Assembly (NCBI GenBank): GCA_032871835.1
Contig: CM065303.1
Location: 59,310,597 to 59,374,596, forward strand
Direction: 5' to 3'
DNA length: 64,000 bases
DNA from: Dipteronia dyeriana
Lineage: Eukaryota; Streptophyta; Magnoliopsida; Sapindales; Sapindaceae
The notes beneath the pieces were generated by a model. The model ran no database searches. It saw nothing but the letters and a program-made list of their open reading frames with translations, and was not told the origin of the DNA. The number at the start of each line of letters is the position of its first letter. Positions within the stretch are counted from its first letter, which is position 1. A program made the translations under genes and the position numbers. Of this stretch, positions 1 through 12,429 are shown piece after piece.

Positions 1-445
1 TGGGACACCACATAGGTTTTCCCTACCGTCAATCCCACTTCTTTCTGTGAACAACTGGTTGCTTCCGTCTGAAGATCGAAAATGTTTGGGTGTTATCATG
101 AGGAGGGATTTCTTCACCGATGACACCTCTTGCAGCCCTCTCAATTAAAATGACATATACTTGAGGGATCACCCTATCTTCCCCTAGCATAAACAAAACA
201 TCGTCATCATTTCTTATAAATGTGCGACATGTTGTCTTAGGAACGATTGATATAGATTGTAGATCAATAATGTATTTGTTCACATCGTACTTCACAACGG
301 TTTGTACGATCAACACCAGCTCTTCGTAAGTCATATTTCTGGACACATACATTCCTTAGTTATCGAAACCAAGAAACCTCTGACTTCCATCAGGTAATTG
401 CTCATATCGACCGTTGTAAGATATGACTAATCTAACCCGATCCAT
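1..445 (-). pseudogene. mudrA-like transposase, N-terminal fragment (copy C)
   Basis: Reading leftward from an ATG at 445, the frame gives MDRVRLVISYNGRYEQLPDG and continues to about 29. It is broken by an in-frame TAA just before a second ATG at 352, and by another stop at 29-31. The same region exists at 13308-13715 in the 6.8-kb copy and precedes the MULE DNA-binding domain there. Many plant MULE transposases start with a PB1-like region of this kind; that assignment is from family knowledge. The catalytic part would lie outside the window. The stops make it a likely pseudogene, though the TAA near 356 could lie in an unrecognised intron. Confidence 0.6.
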
Positions 446-529
446 TGTCTTGTGAAAATCATCATCACAAACAATTATTAACAAATAAAAAAAGTTACTT
501 TTACAATTACTAAGAATTACAAAAATTTC

Positions 530-1135
530 TCAACTGTAAGGGATCGAAAACATGTTCTTCGGGATCGAGAACATGTTCTTCGGGATCGAACTTTTTTTGT
601 AATGGATCGCGAACATTTTCTAAGTGATCGAGATTTTTTCAAATGGATCGAGTACTTTTTATAAGAGATCAAGAACTTTTTCAAGGGTTCGAGAATATTT
701 ACAACGGATTGAGAACTTTTATAACGGTTTGATTCGAGAACTTTTATCGAGGGATCAAGAACTTTTATCAAGGGATCCATAACTTTTTCTAAGGGATCGA
801 GAATATTTGTCAAATTATCGAGAACTTTTTATAACAGTTCGAGAACTTATAACAAGGGAATGATAACTTTTTATAAGGGATCGAGAACATTTCTAACGGT
901 TCGAGAACTTTTTTAAGGGATCGATAATATTTGTCAAATTATCGAGAACTTTTATCAGGGGATCGAGAACTTTTATCAAGGGATCAAGAACTTTTTCTAA
1001 GGGACCGATAACTTTTTCTAAGGGATCGATATTATTTTGTCAAATTATTGAGAACTTTTATAATGGTTCGAGAACTTTTCCTAAGGGATCGAACATTTTT
1101 TTGTCGAGCATTTTTTTTCAAATAATCGAGCTTTT
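530..1135. repeat. Subterminal array of TCGAGAACTTTT-like repeats
   Basis: About twenty imperfect units of the type gggatcgagaacttttt occur at intervals of 20-35 bp, all in one orientation. The constant part is TCGA(G/A)nACTTTTT with a variable spacer. The array lies between the mudrA start and the terminal inverted repeat. Equivalent arrays in the other two copies use TCGAGCTTTTT. The short open frames here are low-complexity products of the repeat. Confidence 0.8.
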
Positions 1136-1594
1136 TTCATAATAAACAAAAGCTCAAGCTCGTTCTAATATAAAATAATCTCGATTCATCTTTAAATATT
1201 TTTGGTCACACAAAAAAAAAACTCGGATCTTTTCAATGTTCATACATGTTCTTACAAAGACAGGAAGCAACATATATTATCGAGGAATGAATACATTGTT
1301 AACCCACACAGAAATGAATGTAAAATATCTGAAATGCATAAAAGAAATTTAAATGAAGATCATAAATATTTGTTACCTTCTAGTGCAGAATCTGGAGAGA
1401 GACAAATTTTTTAGAGAGAGAGACAAGTTTTTTGGGGAGATACCGACGAATTCATAATTTTTTTAAAAAAAATTAAAGTTTATAAGCAATTTGGGTAGTT
1501 CACCATAATAGGTGTATTTTAAATTTAAGTTATTAAAAGAGTGACATCATCACAACACACATTAAAAAAAGGCGGCATATCTCACTATTTCCAC

Positions 1595-2850
1595 GTAAAG
1601 AAATATAATCTTCATGTGTAATGATGAAATGGACAATTATATTTTAATATAAAAACACAACAATCTGCTAACAATATATAAAATGGTTTTTATATTTGTA
1701 CGTTGAATATGTACTACTAATTATGAAGAAATTTTGATAAATTTATACATTTTGAATCAAAATATGTAAATCTAATAGTTTATATCCAACACATTGATGA
1801 AATTATATCAGTGCGTGCTGCTATAAAAATTTCTGTCAATAAATATATCATATTGCCAAACAAAAATATATATTAGATCCATGCGTTTTTTTTTTTGGTA
1901 AAAAATAAAAATAAAAATTACATCAGGTATGTAAAAATGATTCGTGGCTTTAGGGATCAAAAGTTGCACTAGTGAAGTCAAAAATTGCAGTAGGTATATA
2001 AAAAATGAGCTTGAAAAATGAATAATTAAAGCAAATTTTCTAATTAAATACATAAAGGTGTGGTTTTTTTCTTTTTAAAAAAAATACATTAAAACTTCAC
2101 ACACAAAATACATTAAAATCTTTGTTTTCCATTAAGAAGCTTAACTTTTGATATTCGTTCCCTTCGTTGCTTGTTTGAATTGTCATAAACAATGAACATA
2201 AAACATCACCTACGATGTTTTGAGACGTAATTCGACCGGTTGATGGACGATCTTGGGGTTTGAGGAAATGACTCACTATCAAATTTGGATTTTGGAATCA
2301 ACCGTAAATGATGGGTGTAGAAAGTAAACAAAAAAAAAAAAACTTTTTTATATGGGTTTAGAAAATAAATGAGTGTAAACAAGTTTTTTTTAATGGTAAT
2401 AGAGCCACCCTAAAACTAATTGTTGAAGCTTCAGGACCAAATAAAAATTAGCACCTGATAATTTTGAGTTTTTTTTTCAATTGTTGATAATTTTGAGTTA
2501 ATAGAATACTTTTTACTTTAGAAATTTTTTCATGCCAAGAAAAATATAAATGTTTAAGTAAAGTTGATTGAGCATTAACAAAACCCATGAATAAAATTTG
2601 AAAAAATTTCAAACACTATAACTATTTATCCCGATTTTTTTAAGATAACGGAAAATTGAGTAAAATATAGAAAAATTTAAGAAAAATAGTTCTTGTACTT
2701 AAAAAATTCTCAAATTCTATTCATAGGTAGATTTCGATTAGCTTATCACCCATAAAAAAATTCATTCAAATCGATATAATTTTATGGTAGTCTTACGAAA
2801 ATAAAAATAAGAGTTTTCTGTGAGTGACTCGCTATATATAAGGTGAATTT
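1595..2850. other. AT-rich intergenic stretch
   Basis: No coding region, RNA gene or clear repeat border was seen. The sequence is AT-rich with many homopolymer runs, and the short minus-strand open frames show no recognisable domain. Confidence 0.5.
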
Positions 2851-3350
2851 TTAAAATAGTCCTCCTTTAGTGGTAAATTAAAAAATAGTCTCCCGATTTT
2901 TTTTGGTCAAAAATGGCTCCAAACTTTAGTAACACGTGCCATATTAACTTAACCTGTACCACATTTGATCAAACATTGAGGACATTAATTAGTAAGAATG
3001 GAAAATGTTAGAAATAGTCCTCCCTTAATGGTAAATTAAAAAATAGCCACTCTCGAATTTTTGTTTCTTTTTTTAGGTAAAAAGAAAGTGATTTTTGAAT
3101 AAAAATGACCTCAAACTGTACTATCTTAATTTAAACTTATACCACATAGAGGAGTGAGGACATACTAATTAGAAGCAATTAATATATATAAGTAGGGAAA
3201 ATGTTCAAACAATCCTCCATTTGTTGTAAATTCAAAAATAGTCACTCCCAAATTTTTTATAGAAAAAAATATAAAGATGTTTGAACAAAAGTTGCCCCAA
3301 GCTTTAGTAACACACTGTCTTAATTTAACTTGTAATTTCCAAAGGAGAGT
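2851..3350. repeat. Three diverged tandem repeats of about 160-195 bp
   Basis: Three successive blocks start near 2851, 3008 and 3204. Each opens with an aaatagtcctccctt-like phrase, continues with tggtaaattaaaaaatag, then a run of T, then a phrase like caaactttagtaacac, and closes with a phrase like gtaccacatttgatc. Similarity is obvious by eye but unit lengths differ. They may be remnants of one transposon type inserted or duplicated in tandem. Confidence 0.6.
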
Positions 3351-3624
3351 GAGACCAAAAATGTAGAGAGAAAAACAAAAAATGTAGAGAGGGGACCTAA
3401 AATTGTAGAGATAGAAACATGAACCTTATAGAGAAACCAAAAATTAACTTAGTTTAAACTTTTGCTTATTTTTGTTTAATCATGATTTTTTTTTGTGATA
3501 GTACGTTTTTAATATGTTGTATCCACGTGTTTCTTTGATTGATTTGCTTGAATATTTGGTCCATTTTGTGTTTCTAGCTACATTACAAGTTGCATTTCAT
3601 ATGTTACTAAGTGAAATTAATTGT

Positions 3625-3775
3625 TCTCGGTGTGTAAACATCTATTCTCAATGTGTAAATATATTTTATTCTTAGTGTGTAAATATATTTTGTTCTCAAA
3701 GTATAAACATTTATTCTCATCATGTAAATATTTGTTCTTAACGTGTTAACATTTATTTTTAATGTGATGTAAAAC
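3625..3775. repeat. Minisatellite of about 24-30 bp units
   Basis: About six imperfect copies of ttctcaatgtgtaaatat(attt) run head to tail. The minus-strand open frame across them reads as a repeated YTLR peptide and is not taken as a gene. Confidence 0.65.
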
Positions 3776-3975
3776 ATTTTTGAAAGATTTTGATATGGCA
3801 AACAATGGATTTGTGTCCATAATGTTGTCGGAAATGTTTTGACGTGGAGGATTACAAGGTTGTAGAAAGAAGAGAGTCTAGTGGAAGAATGTAAGAAAGT
3901 TGTAGGAAGAGAAACACCAACGAATGAGAGAAACGAGAGAAAGGAGAAAAAAGAAGAAGAATATTTTATAAATTA

Positions 3976-4852
3976 GGGTTCAAAAATTTAATGACACCTT
4001 TTAGGAGGGGTTTTGTGAAAATATCACCGTATTAATAAATCATATTTAAAAGACATCATTTAAAGTGTGGAGACGAAAATACTCATATCATCACTGTTGT
4101 GAAGAAAGAGACAAAAAGTAAAGACACAAAAAGTGAAATCGAACTTTTACTTGCATTCGAGATTTTGTATTTGTTGAAAGTTGTTGAGGAAGATGAAATC
4201 GAGCTTTTATTTGCATTCGAGTTTTTGTTTTTAGAGATTTTGACATGTAATCGAGCTTTTATACAAAAGTTTCGAGCTTTTGTATAAAATCTCGGAGCTT
4301 TTATAAAAACTCGGATCGAGCTTTAAAAAGCTCAGAGCTTTTGTATAAAAGCTCGATCCGAGCTTTTGTATAGCTTTTATATAAAAACTTCGAGCTTTTG
4401 TAATTATATTTCAGATTCTATTGTAATTACATTTCCAGTCTTGTAAGTACTGACAAAAAAAAAAAAAAAAACTCCGGGGGCGCTCCCCCCTGCCCCCGCA
4501 AGCTGACCGGGCAGCTCGATCACCGCCAGCTCGGTAAGGAGCTCGACCCCCAAATGCGTCTGCGTAGCCCTACTAAACTAATTATCCAATGAAGATGCAT
4601 TGATAATGTTATGATGTTTGACCTTCATTGGAGGTCTGTTAATGGAGGTCTGTTAAACAAACCTCTATGAAGAAGATGAAAGAATAAAATCTTCGAAAAT
4701 TTCAAAGTAAGAGCTGATTGAAGTACAAAGACAACTTTTAAGGGTATTTTGGGCAGTTCACTATAATATGTGCCTTTTAAATATAAGTTATTAAACTTGT
4801 GACATCATCACAATACAAGAAAAAAAAAAGTGATAATATTCACCATTTCCAC
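3976..4852. mobile_element. 877-bp non-autonomous MULE (copy A), with 9-bp target duplication
   Basis: The left end starts GGGTTCAAAAATTTAATGAC and the right end, read inward, starts GTGGAAATGGTGAATATTAT. The ends match over more than 100 bp as imperfect inverted repeats around a TTTAAAAGRCAYC core. TATAAATTA (3967-3975) on the left and TACAAATTA (4853-4861) on the right form a 9-bp duplication with one mismatch, the length typical of Mutator elements. The interior has no transposase. It consists of a TCGAGCTTTTGTATAAA-type array (4137-4410), a GC-rich block (4470-4575) and short filler. It is a deletion derivative of the family also seen at 1-1594 and 7794-14630. Confidence 0.8.
4470..4575. 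other. GC-rich block inside the small MULE
   Basis: About 100 bp with high GC content (for example gggggcgctcccccctgccc) sits between the AT-rich repeat array and the right terminal repeat. It does not resemble the rest of the element family. No open frame or RNA gene was recognised. It may be a captured fragment of another sequence. Confidence 0.4.
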
Positions 4853-4861
4853 TACAAATTA

Positions 4862-7416
4862 TCATACGGGTCAGCCAACATACATATTATTTATAGGTAT
4901 TTTCATCGGCTTATTTGAAAAAAATAACTATAAAAAACAAAGTGACTAGTTTTGGATTTGTAACTAATTTAAGGGTGAAACAAGAAATTTCCTCATATAA
5001 TATTTATCTAATTGAAAGACAACAAGGATGGTTGACTGTTGACATACCATATCACACACGCTATATAAATTGGATTGACGTTTGATCTACCAACTTAAAT
5101 ACACTTATAATTATATCAATAATTAATATGCCTATCTTTACTTGTGGATTAGGTCATAATACATATCTCTATAATATTAATATTAATATTAATTATTAAA
5201 GATAATAAAAGAAGAAATATAAAATAGAGAAAAAGAAAGATTATAATGTTTATAGTAAGTTTGGTGGAAGACAGAGACCAATGAACAATAGCTGGCCATT
5301 GAAATGGAAAATATAGAGTGATGAATGGACCCCACATGATTTCTATATCAATCATAACAATCATAGAAAGAAGATGCTGTTTTGATTAGATATATCTATA
5401 TAAATATATATCACTAGGAAATTTCTTTATGTCCCCACCCACTTTTTTTTTTTTTTTTTTTAATATTCTTTCCATTTTCTTGTCAATATAGTGTAAATTA
5501 TTATTATGATTAATATCACTTTATTAGTCACTGTTATAACTACCACCTAATGAATTGAATCATCACATTCACTTTTATATGTGATAAGACTTTATAAATA
5601 AAGCATTAACATTTCTTTTGAGATTGCACAATCTTTTTATAAGACATAAAATGAGGGTACACAAGAATCTAATGCTATTAGCACTCCAATATTAATATAA
5701 TATGTACATTAATTACATTTTCATTCTATTAATGCAATATAATATGTGCATTTATTCCAATTCTCAAAGGCCAAGACCATGAGACAGTAAAACCATAAAC
5801 TACTATCTTTTCAGTCTTTTTGTTTATTTAACTTGGAACTCGTTATTATTTGTTTGTGTTTGTATTAAACTTTCTTCAGATCTTAAAGTTAATTTTTGTC
5901 CAATCGGGTTACAAATTCCAATTTATCAGTTAATGCATGTCATTTTATGTCTATGCTAGAGTCTTCTCAAAATAATAATTATTTATAAAAAAATACACAA
6001 CCAAGAATGAGAAAGTTTTAAGCTGTGTATATATAAAAAATACACAACCACGAATGAGAAAGTTTTAAGGTGGGTTGCAGGAGAAGCACATCGAGGGGTC
6101 AAATTATAAAAACTTAAAATTAAAAGAATAAATCATAAAATAAACAATTTTTTTTTTTTAAAAAGAAAGATAATTATTATTTTTTTCCATAGGCCAAAGC
6201 GGTCCATGCCCCCAGCCTCTACAGGTTTCCACCCCTTATGAGATGCATATAATAGATTTTCATGTCAAGCAATATATTTATCTAATTAAACAATATCACA
6301 TGACATATGTATATGTAATTTATCGTATTGATTGAAGTTTCAAATGGTAATTGTATAGATTAAGAATTTAAAAATAAATAATCCCCTAATAATGTAATAT
6401 TGCAAGGTGGATAAACATTATATTGTTGAATGAATGAATTCAAACCCATAAATCATTCCTAAAATAAAATATATTAAAAAAAAAACTGAAAAATGATTCC
6501 ATAAATTTGGACAAGTTTTGGGACACATTCAGTCGTTACACTTTTACTTGGCAGAAACACTGGACAAGGACAATATCTAAGGAAAAGCAATTTTTGGGAG
6601 TGAGCTGACCTTTTCCAAAAAAAAAAAAAAAAAAAAAAAAGGTTTGTTTGGTAGAAGTGAGAAGTGAGAAGTGAGAAGTGAGAAGTGAGAAGTGAGAAGT
6701 GGGGTTTGGTTGGTTAATTAGAATTATCGGCCGACACAATTAAAGCCAAACAGAGCCTAATTAAAACAGCTTCGAGGGAGATATGGATATGAGTTTAACT
6801 TTGCAACTACTACTTTTTAAACTACCATTAGTCATTATTATATATTCCTTTAAAACTTCATCAGAATAGATTCGGCTTTAATGGTTTTGAAGGATATATT
6901 ATGTTAACTGTTTCAGGGAGGATTTCAGATCAACTAAAATTGAAAATTATATGATTTTGGAATTAAACTTGCCGTTAAAATTACAGAAGATGGTCAACAT
7001 CGAACATGATTGAGTTTTATAGTGACATTCGACGATGCCTTATACTTTGTATATACATATTTGATTTTGAATTTTTTATAATAGTTGGTATACCCATATT
7101 AAATACAAAGAATATTTTGTAACGAAGGCTAATTTAATTTGTGAAAATTGGAATAACTAAAATTCACGTGCCATGTTTGACTCCTACATTTAATAGTTCA
7201 ATTGCTTGCCTTGCCAGTTGTGTAGTGTCTCCAAAAGCCATGCAAAAATAAATAAATAAAATGATTTATGAAGGAAACAATGATCATCTTTCGTTAGAAC
7301 TTAGAATAATGATTTTCAATTTAAAGAAAATAATAAAAAAATCATCAAATCAGATTTACCCCCGTTGATGGTACAAGATATTATAGAGAAACCGCCAACC
7401 ATTTCTACATTTAAAT

Positions 7417-7449
<33 letters not shown>

Positions 7450-7710
7450 ATATTGATGTATATAATCCTATTTATATTAATATATCAAAAATAAACTATT
7501 TGATGTAATTAATTTTTCAATTAAAACAAATAGATTTTCGTATAGCCTTTTGATTCTTATTATTTTTTTATATAAATGTGCCATACATATATGTTTTTTT
7601 TTTATAAATATATTATATAAATTCAAGATTTTAGGTAGAGGAGGGACTCAAACCCATAACTTTATGGCATAGTTGTGAGGGGTTTACTACTAGATCAATC
7701 TCATTTTATC

Positions 7711-7769
<59 letters not shown>

Positions 7770-7793
7770 AGTAAACTTTATTAAATAAACAAA
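4862..7793. other. Gene-free AT-rich interval with simple repeats
   Basis: No supported gene. It contains an imperfect 47-bp tandem pair near 5985-6072 (aaaaatacacaacc...gaatgagaaagttttaa), a poly-A run at 6618-6640, a heptanucleotide run (agaagtg) of about seven units at 6653-6703, (TA)n at 7421-7447, and (CT)n followed by (AT)n at 7716-7770. The minus-strand open frame at 6536-6739 is built on the heptamer and poly-A runs. Confidence 0.6.
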
Positions 7794-8239
7794 GGGTACG
7801 AAAAATTATTGGCACTATTTAGGGAGGTGTTGTGCAAATATCACAATTTTACTAATGCATGTTTTAAAGACATCATTTAACATTGTCAGACGAAAATACC
7901 TTAAATTATTGAGAAAGAGAAAAAATTATCGTTTTCGAAGTCAGAGAAAAGCAAGAGTGAGAAAGAAACTGACAGGAAGCTAATCGACAGCAACGAATTC
8001 GAGGGCGAAGTGACCGGAACGAGAGTACACCCGATTTTTTGCGATCGACAGAAGTAAGTTCAGTTTGTTTTTTTTTCTCGTTTTTGTTGTTGATAACTTG
8101 CATTGCATGTTAGACTTGTGTTTTGTTGATTGAAATTGTAGATTAGGGTTGAAATAGAGATCTAAGAATGGTTGTGGTTTAGGTTAAAGTTTGAAATGAG
8201 GTTGAATATCTGTTGAGGAAGATGAAATTATGGGTAACC

Positions 8240-8800
8240 GAGACTTTTTGAAGGAGATTCGAGCTTTTTCGTAGTTGAATCGAACTTTTTTTATAGATTT
8301 CCGAACATTTTTTTTAATGAAAATTAGATTTTGGTAAATCGAGCTTATTTTAAGTTAAATTGAGTTTTTTTAAACATGATCGAGCTTTTATAAAAGCTCA
8401 ATCATATTTCTTAAAGAATCGAACATTTTTTTGAAAGGGATCGAACATTTTTTTAAATGATCGAGTTTTTTTTTTCATATGTTCGAGGTTATTTTTCATT
8501 GGGTCGAGTTTTTTTTTAAATTATCGAGCTTTTATTTTGTCAACCCGAGCTTTTTTAAAACGTAATCGAGTTTTTTTGTTGTTGATAATTTTGGGTTAGC
8601 TAAGGTCCGAGATTATTTGTCAAATGTTCGAGTTTTTTTATCAAATGCCTGAGCTTTTTTATCAAAGGGCCGAGTTTTTTTTTTCCATAGGCCCCTTGAG
8701 CTTTATTTTCAAAGGCCTGAGTTTTTTTTTTGCAAAGGCCCGAGCTTTTTTTACAGTGACCCGAGACTTTTAATATTGTTTCCGAGCTTTTTTCAGTTTA
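8240..8800. repeat. Left subterminal TCGAGCTTTTT array of the 6.8-kb MULE
   Basis: More than fifteen imperfect copies of (a)tcgagcttttttt occur, spaced roughly every 25-40 bp and all pointing right. Variants include ccgagcttttt and tcgaacatttttt. The array lies just inside the left terminal repeat. Confidence 0.8.
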
Positions 8801-8867
8801 GTGATGTATTATTTATATGACATTGCAAATGAGAAATAGGTTGAGGAATTTGCTTAAAACTCTAAAA

Positions 8868-11800
8868 TAAGACTGGTACGAAGGCAAACTGACTCGACAC
8901 GACCATTTTGACACCCTTGGCCATATAGACAACACGTTGAACGGGGTCCGTGTAGAATTTGTTGTTGAAGACCGGTGTCGGTTCATGGCGCCGTGTTTCG
9001 GGCATTTCCTAACAATGCATAAGGAGATGAAGTTTTCGGGGTGGTGTTATCCATCGGTTGCTTTTGAGGGAGCTACATCATAAGAGCCCAACATATGAGA
9101 TGTAGTTCATGTTAAGGAACCGTTCAGTGAGGTTTTCGAAGGTGGAATTTTGTTTGATCACCAGATTATGGTTTGGAGTTGTACTGGACACGGCGTGTAT
9201 GTAGAAATAGAGAATGACATACATCAGCGGTACTTTCCTGGAGCCGATAAAGTTTCGTTCGAGGAGATGAGGGTTGTTCTCACCCTCGGAGAGTTTCAGG
9301 AGGTGTACGATGTTGTGAAGCTTTGCCTCATATATATGCTGAACAGGATACTGATGGGGGTGGACAAGAGATTTAAGATTCTAGTTTGGCAGTTTCGGCT
9401 GGTGAAATGACCTCGATGCGTTCGATGCGTTCCCGTGGGGTGTCCACGTGTACATGCATTCCATTTACTCATCCAAACATGCGCTTGACGGGTTCGAGAG
9501 ATGCCAACAGGAAAATGGCTCTCACATAGATGCAGTGGAGACCTACAACATTTACGGTCTATTTTACGCCCTATTGGTAAGACTTTGAATTACAACATGT
9601 ACTTTATTGTTGTTGTCCTAAAATTTATGGATTTTTATCGTACTTATCTTTGATGCAGATATTTGCTTTCGAGGTGATCCCCAATTTGGGCCTTCAGTTT
9701 GGCACCCTGAGGGTTACGGACCTGTCTCCCCGTATTTCAAAGTGTGAGTTGAGCAAACAACAGTGATGGAAGAAGATGGCCAAGATTTTAAAATTCAGTG
9801 TATTTATTGAATCTGTTAAGGTTTATGTTAGTTACTAAGTACACAATTACTTTGTTCTAACCAATATTTTAGATGTTTGCGAGGATGAAACCGGTGCCCA
9901 TAACAGCTGATAGAGAGGCACCGTACTATACGAGGCTAAACGAGGGGGAGAGCCTGTATGTAGAGGAGGGCAGGATTTAGATTCCGTCTCCGGTCCCTGA
10001 TCAGACTACCTCTAGCTGGAACAGTGGGACAGAGGGTGGGGGTTTTAGGGCCAGAGCCATTGACATTGAGGGATATAAGCTAGACCCACAACAAAAGAGG
10101 CATAGACGAGTTCGGTTTACCACCCCCGGGCCTGCTACATCTAGATGGGATTCCCATGGGGGTGTTGGACGTGATGGAGAGATAAGTTGAAATGATAGTT
10201 TTATTTTTTTATTAACGCGACATGTTGAAAGTTCTATACTAATAATGTAGACATGATTTCAGGCCCTATGGAAAGATTTGTTGAACGTTGTGCCTGAAGC
10301 CATCCGGAAGAGTGAGGAGGATCGATGGTAGCAACATCGAGGAGTTGTTGGATATGATCCGGAAGAGTGTCGAGGATCGACAACAGTAGTACTGAGTGTT
10401 ACTGGATATGATCCGGGGGCTTCAGGGGTCGACGATGCATACGCACATGGATGGTCCACCACCTCTTGATCTAGACTTTAGCCCTTGAGACAGGACATGT
10501 AGGTATACGGGGAGAAGAGGGACAGACAGGATAGGTGGACGTAGCGAGCAGTCGCCTACCGGGGAGGTAGGTCCGTTAAGTGAGGCTCAACTACGTACCA
10601 GCGATACTAGGCCAGCTGCACATACAGCAGTCTGGTCGGACCTCCTAGCAGTCATGCCTGGGTCGACCTAGGCCAAGCTCCCCCCACCACCCAGCATGGC
10701 GACAAAGCTTTAGAGCTCCCCCCATCTCGCCTATCGATCGATGTCCAACGGTCCCCTCTACCTCGTACATCGATCCAGCCGCAACGGTCTCTTACACCAC
10801 CTAGTATATCGATCGAGCTCCAGAGCTCCCCCCCACCTCGACCATCGATCAATGCCCAATGGTCTCTTCCACCCTGTATATCGATCTAGCCGTAACGGTC
10901 CCCTCCACCCTATATATTGACCGATCCAACCGATATACGGGGACAGAGCTCCTCATCGTAACACATCCCGGAGGCTGGAGTGCCACCTAGGAAACGTATA
11001 CTCAAGTGCGGCTGGCAGTTGCTGAGCCATTACATAGATCCATATCGGTCGAAGAGGGTGAGGACATGGCCCCAGTCAGCGGACCACATGTTTGACCCCA
11101 ACGGACTGGTGAACTCTGACAAGCTAGCGGAGTACAAAGCCTTCAAGAGGAACATCAACGGGAAACGGTGAGTACACCTTTATATATGAAATTGACAGTC
11201 TTTTTTGTTTAATAAATTTATTATAAAGCTAATCCAACAATTAAGCAGGCGTGATGTGGACTTTCTGAAGCCAGTCGAAGCCAATTGGTTCCAGCGGATG
11301 CAGTCCAACTTCATGGACTTGGATGACACTGTACGTACTGATGTGATTTTGTATTTGACGTTTGTTTAAGTAATGATGTATTGCTAACAACTCATAATAT
11401 TTATAAATTGTCAGCATATGGACGTGTACCTTCATATTCTTCGGAAGCATCAGCCAGGATTTCCCACTGTGTACAACCAGATGATCAACGTATTGGATAC
11501 GTAATTCTATGTAAGTATTTATAACTTATTGGTTACACATATCGTTTTTTAGTTTTTTATTGTTGATAACTTCCTGTCAATGAATGTATGTACAACCGCT
11601 TATGATTGTACAATGAGAGATAATGATGCCTCGTGATGCTAATGAGCCTGTGACCACGGCAAGGTGGAATGTGCTGCAGTCCCGGTGGTCGGATAAAGAC
11701 CTTTAGACAGTCCATGGAGCTACCATGAGTGGAAACCGTCTGTGGCACGAGTTTGACTTGGTGAGAGATACATGGTGTAAATGATTTAAATTAAAATGTG

Positions 11801-12340
11801 TTCGTATATTCTAACACCTTATGAATACTATTACAGGTCCTGATACCATGCAATGTTGGGCGCTAACATTGGCTCTTGGTGATCGTCGACCTTACTCTTA
11901 GGAAGATGGACATACTGGACACCTTGAGACAGGATATCCCCATGCATATCAGGAAGCAGCAGGTCCGCCTGTTGCCGTCGATGTTGAATGACACGGGGTT
12001 CCACAATGTGTGATGAGATCGCCGTCGGACGTTCCCCAGGCGAAATAAGCCCTTCTCGGTCAACGTAGTGTCCACATCAATGATTCCCCAACAAAACCAA
12101 TCGTAAGACATTCTATTCACAAACTAATTTAGCGATTGTTTTATTAAAAACGAATTGTAACGCGTGTTAAGGTGTCCAATTGTAGGGGTAACTGTGGTCC
12201 CCATACATTGAGACTGATCGAGTACTTACTGGCGGATAGACATGATTTCGATTGGTCGAAGACGAGATGAGGATCATTCGGGAGAAGATGGATGTGGAGA
12301 TTTTTTGTAACTCCAAACCCGCCAAGAGATTGGTTGTATA
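8868..12340 (+). pseudogene. Ulp1-like (C48) cysteine protease with DUF1985-like N-terminal region
   Basis: Several exons of a decayed gene can be read. The first part (about 8868-9780) contains EFVVEDRCRFMAPCFGHF and LTLGEFQEVYDVV, then AFPWGVHVYMHSIYSS and VETYNIYGLFYALLIFAFEV. This matches the DUF1985-like region that precedes Ulp1 domains in plant MULE proteins. A Pro/Ser repeat linker follows (10700-10940). The protease domain covers about 11250-12340. It shows LIPCNVGR then HWLLVIVDLTLRKMDILD (catalytic His and Asp), IPQQNQ (oxyanion Gln), and after an intron GNCGPHTLRLIEYLLA (catalytic Cys). A TAA sits directly before the HW pair, two stops lie after FHNV, and further stops lie near 9080 and 9408, so it is a pseudogene. 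Live members would cleave SUMO- or ubiquitin-like conjugates. Confidence 0.8.
10725..10935 (+). repeat. 36-39-bp coding minisatellite in the Ulp1 linker
   Basis: Five units begin with atcgat(c) and contain caacggtcccctccacc-like text. Lengths are 39, 39, 36, 36 and 36 bp. In the gene frame they read as a Pro/Ser/Arg-rich unit of 12-13 residues (SIxxQRSPPPR-like). The multiple-of-three period shows it spread while the frame was under selection or read through. Confidence 0.7.
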
Positions 12341-12429
12341 TTAATTGTTGTATATTATTTATGTTTTGTACAATTTGTTTTGAATAAAGACATTCTATTT
12401 CAGTTCTATTTTTTCAATATTTTGTTATG

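Larger units (their letters stand above)
1..1594 (-). mobile_element. Right end of a Mutator-like element (copy C), cut by the window edge
   Basis: This is the terminal part of a MULE whose body lies to the left of the window. It holds the start of a mudrA-like gene on the minus strand, then an array of TCGAGAACTTTT-like repeats (about 530-1130), then a terminal inverted repeat at about 1480-1594. The terminal repeat matches the right ends of the copies ending at 4852 and 14630. All three contain a stretch close to GTGAACTACCCAAATTG when read inward, a TTTAAAAGRCAYC-like core, and a terminus close to GTGGAAATAGTGA. The last base is placed at 1594 because the 4852 copy ends at the same point of the alignment and has a target duplication there. 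The other end and its duplication are not visible. Confidence 0.7.
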
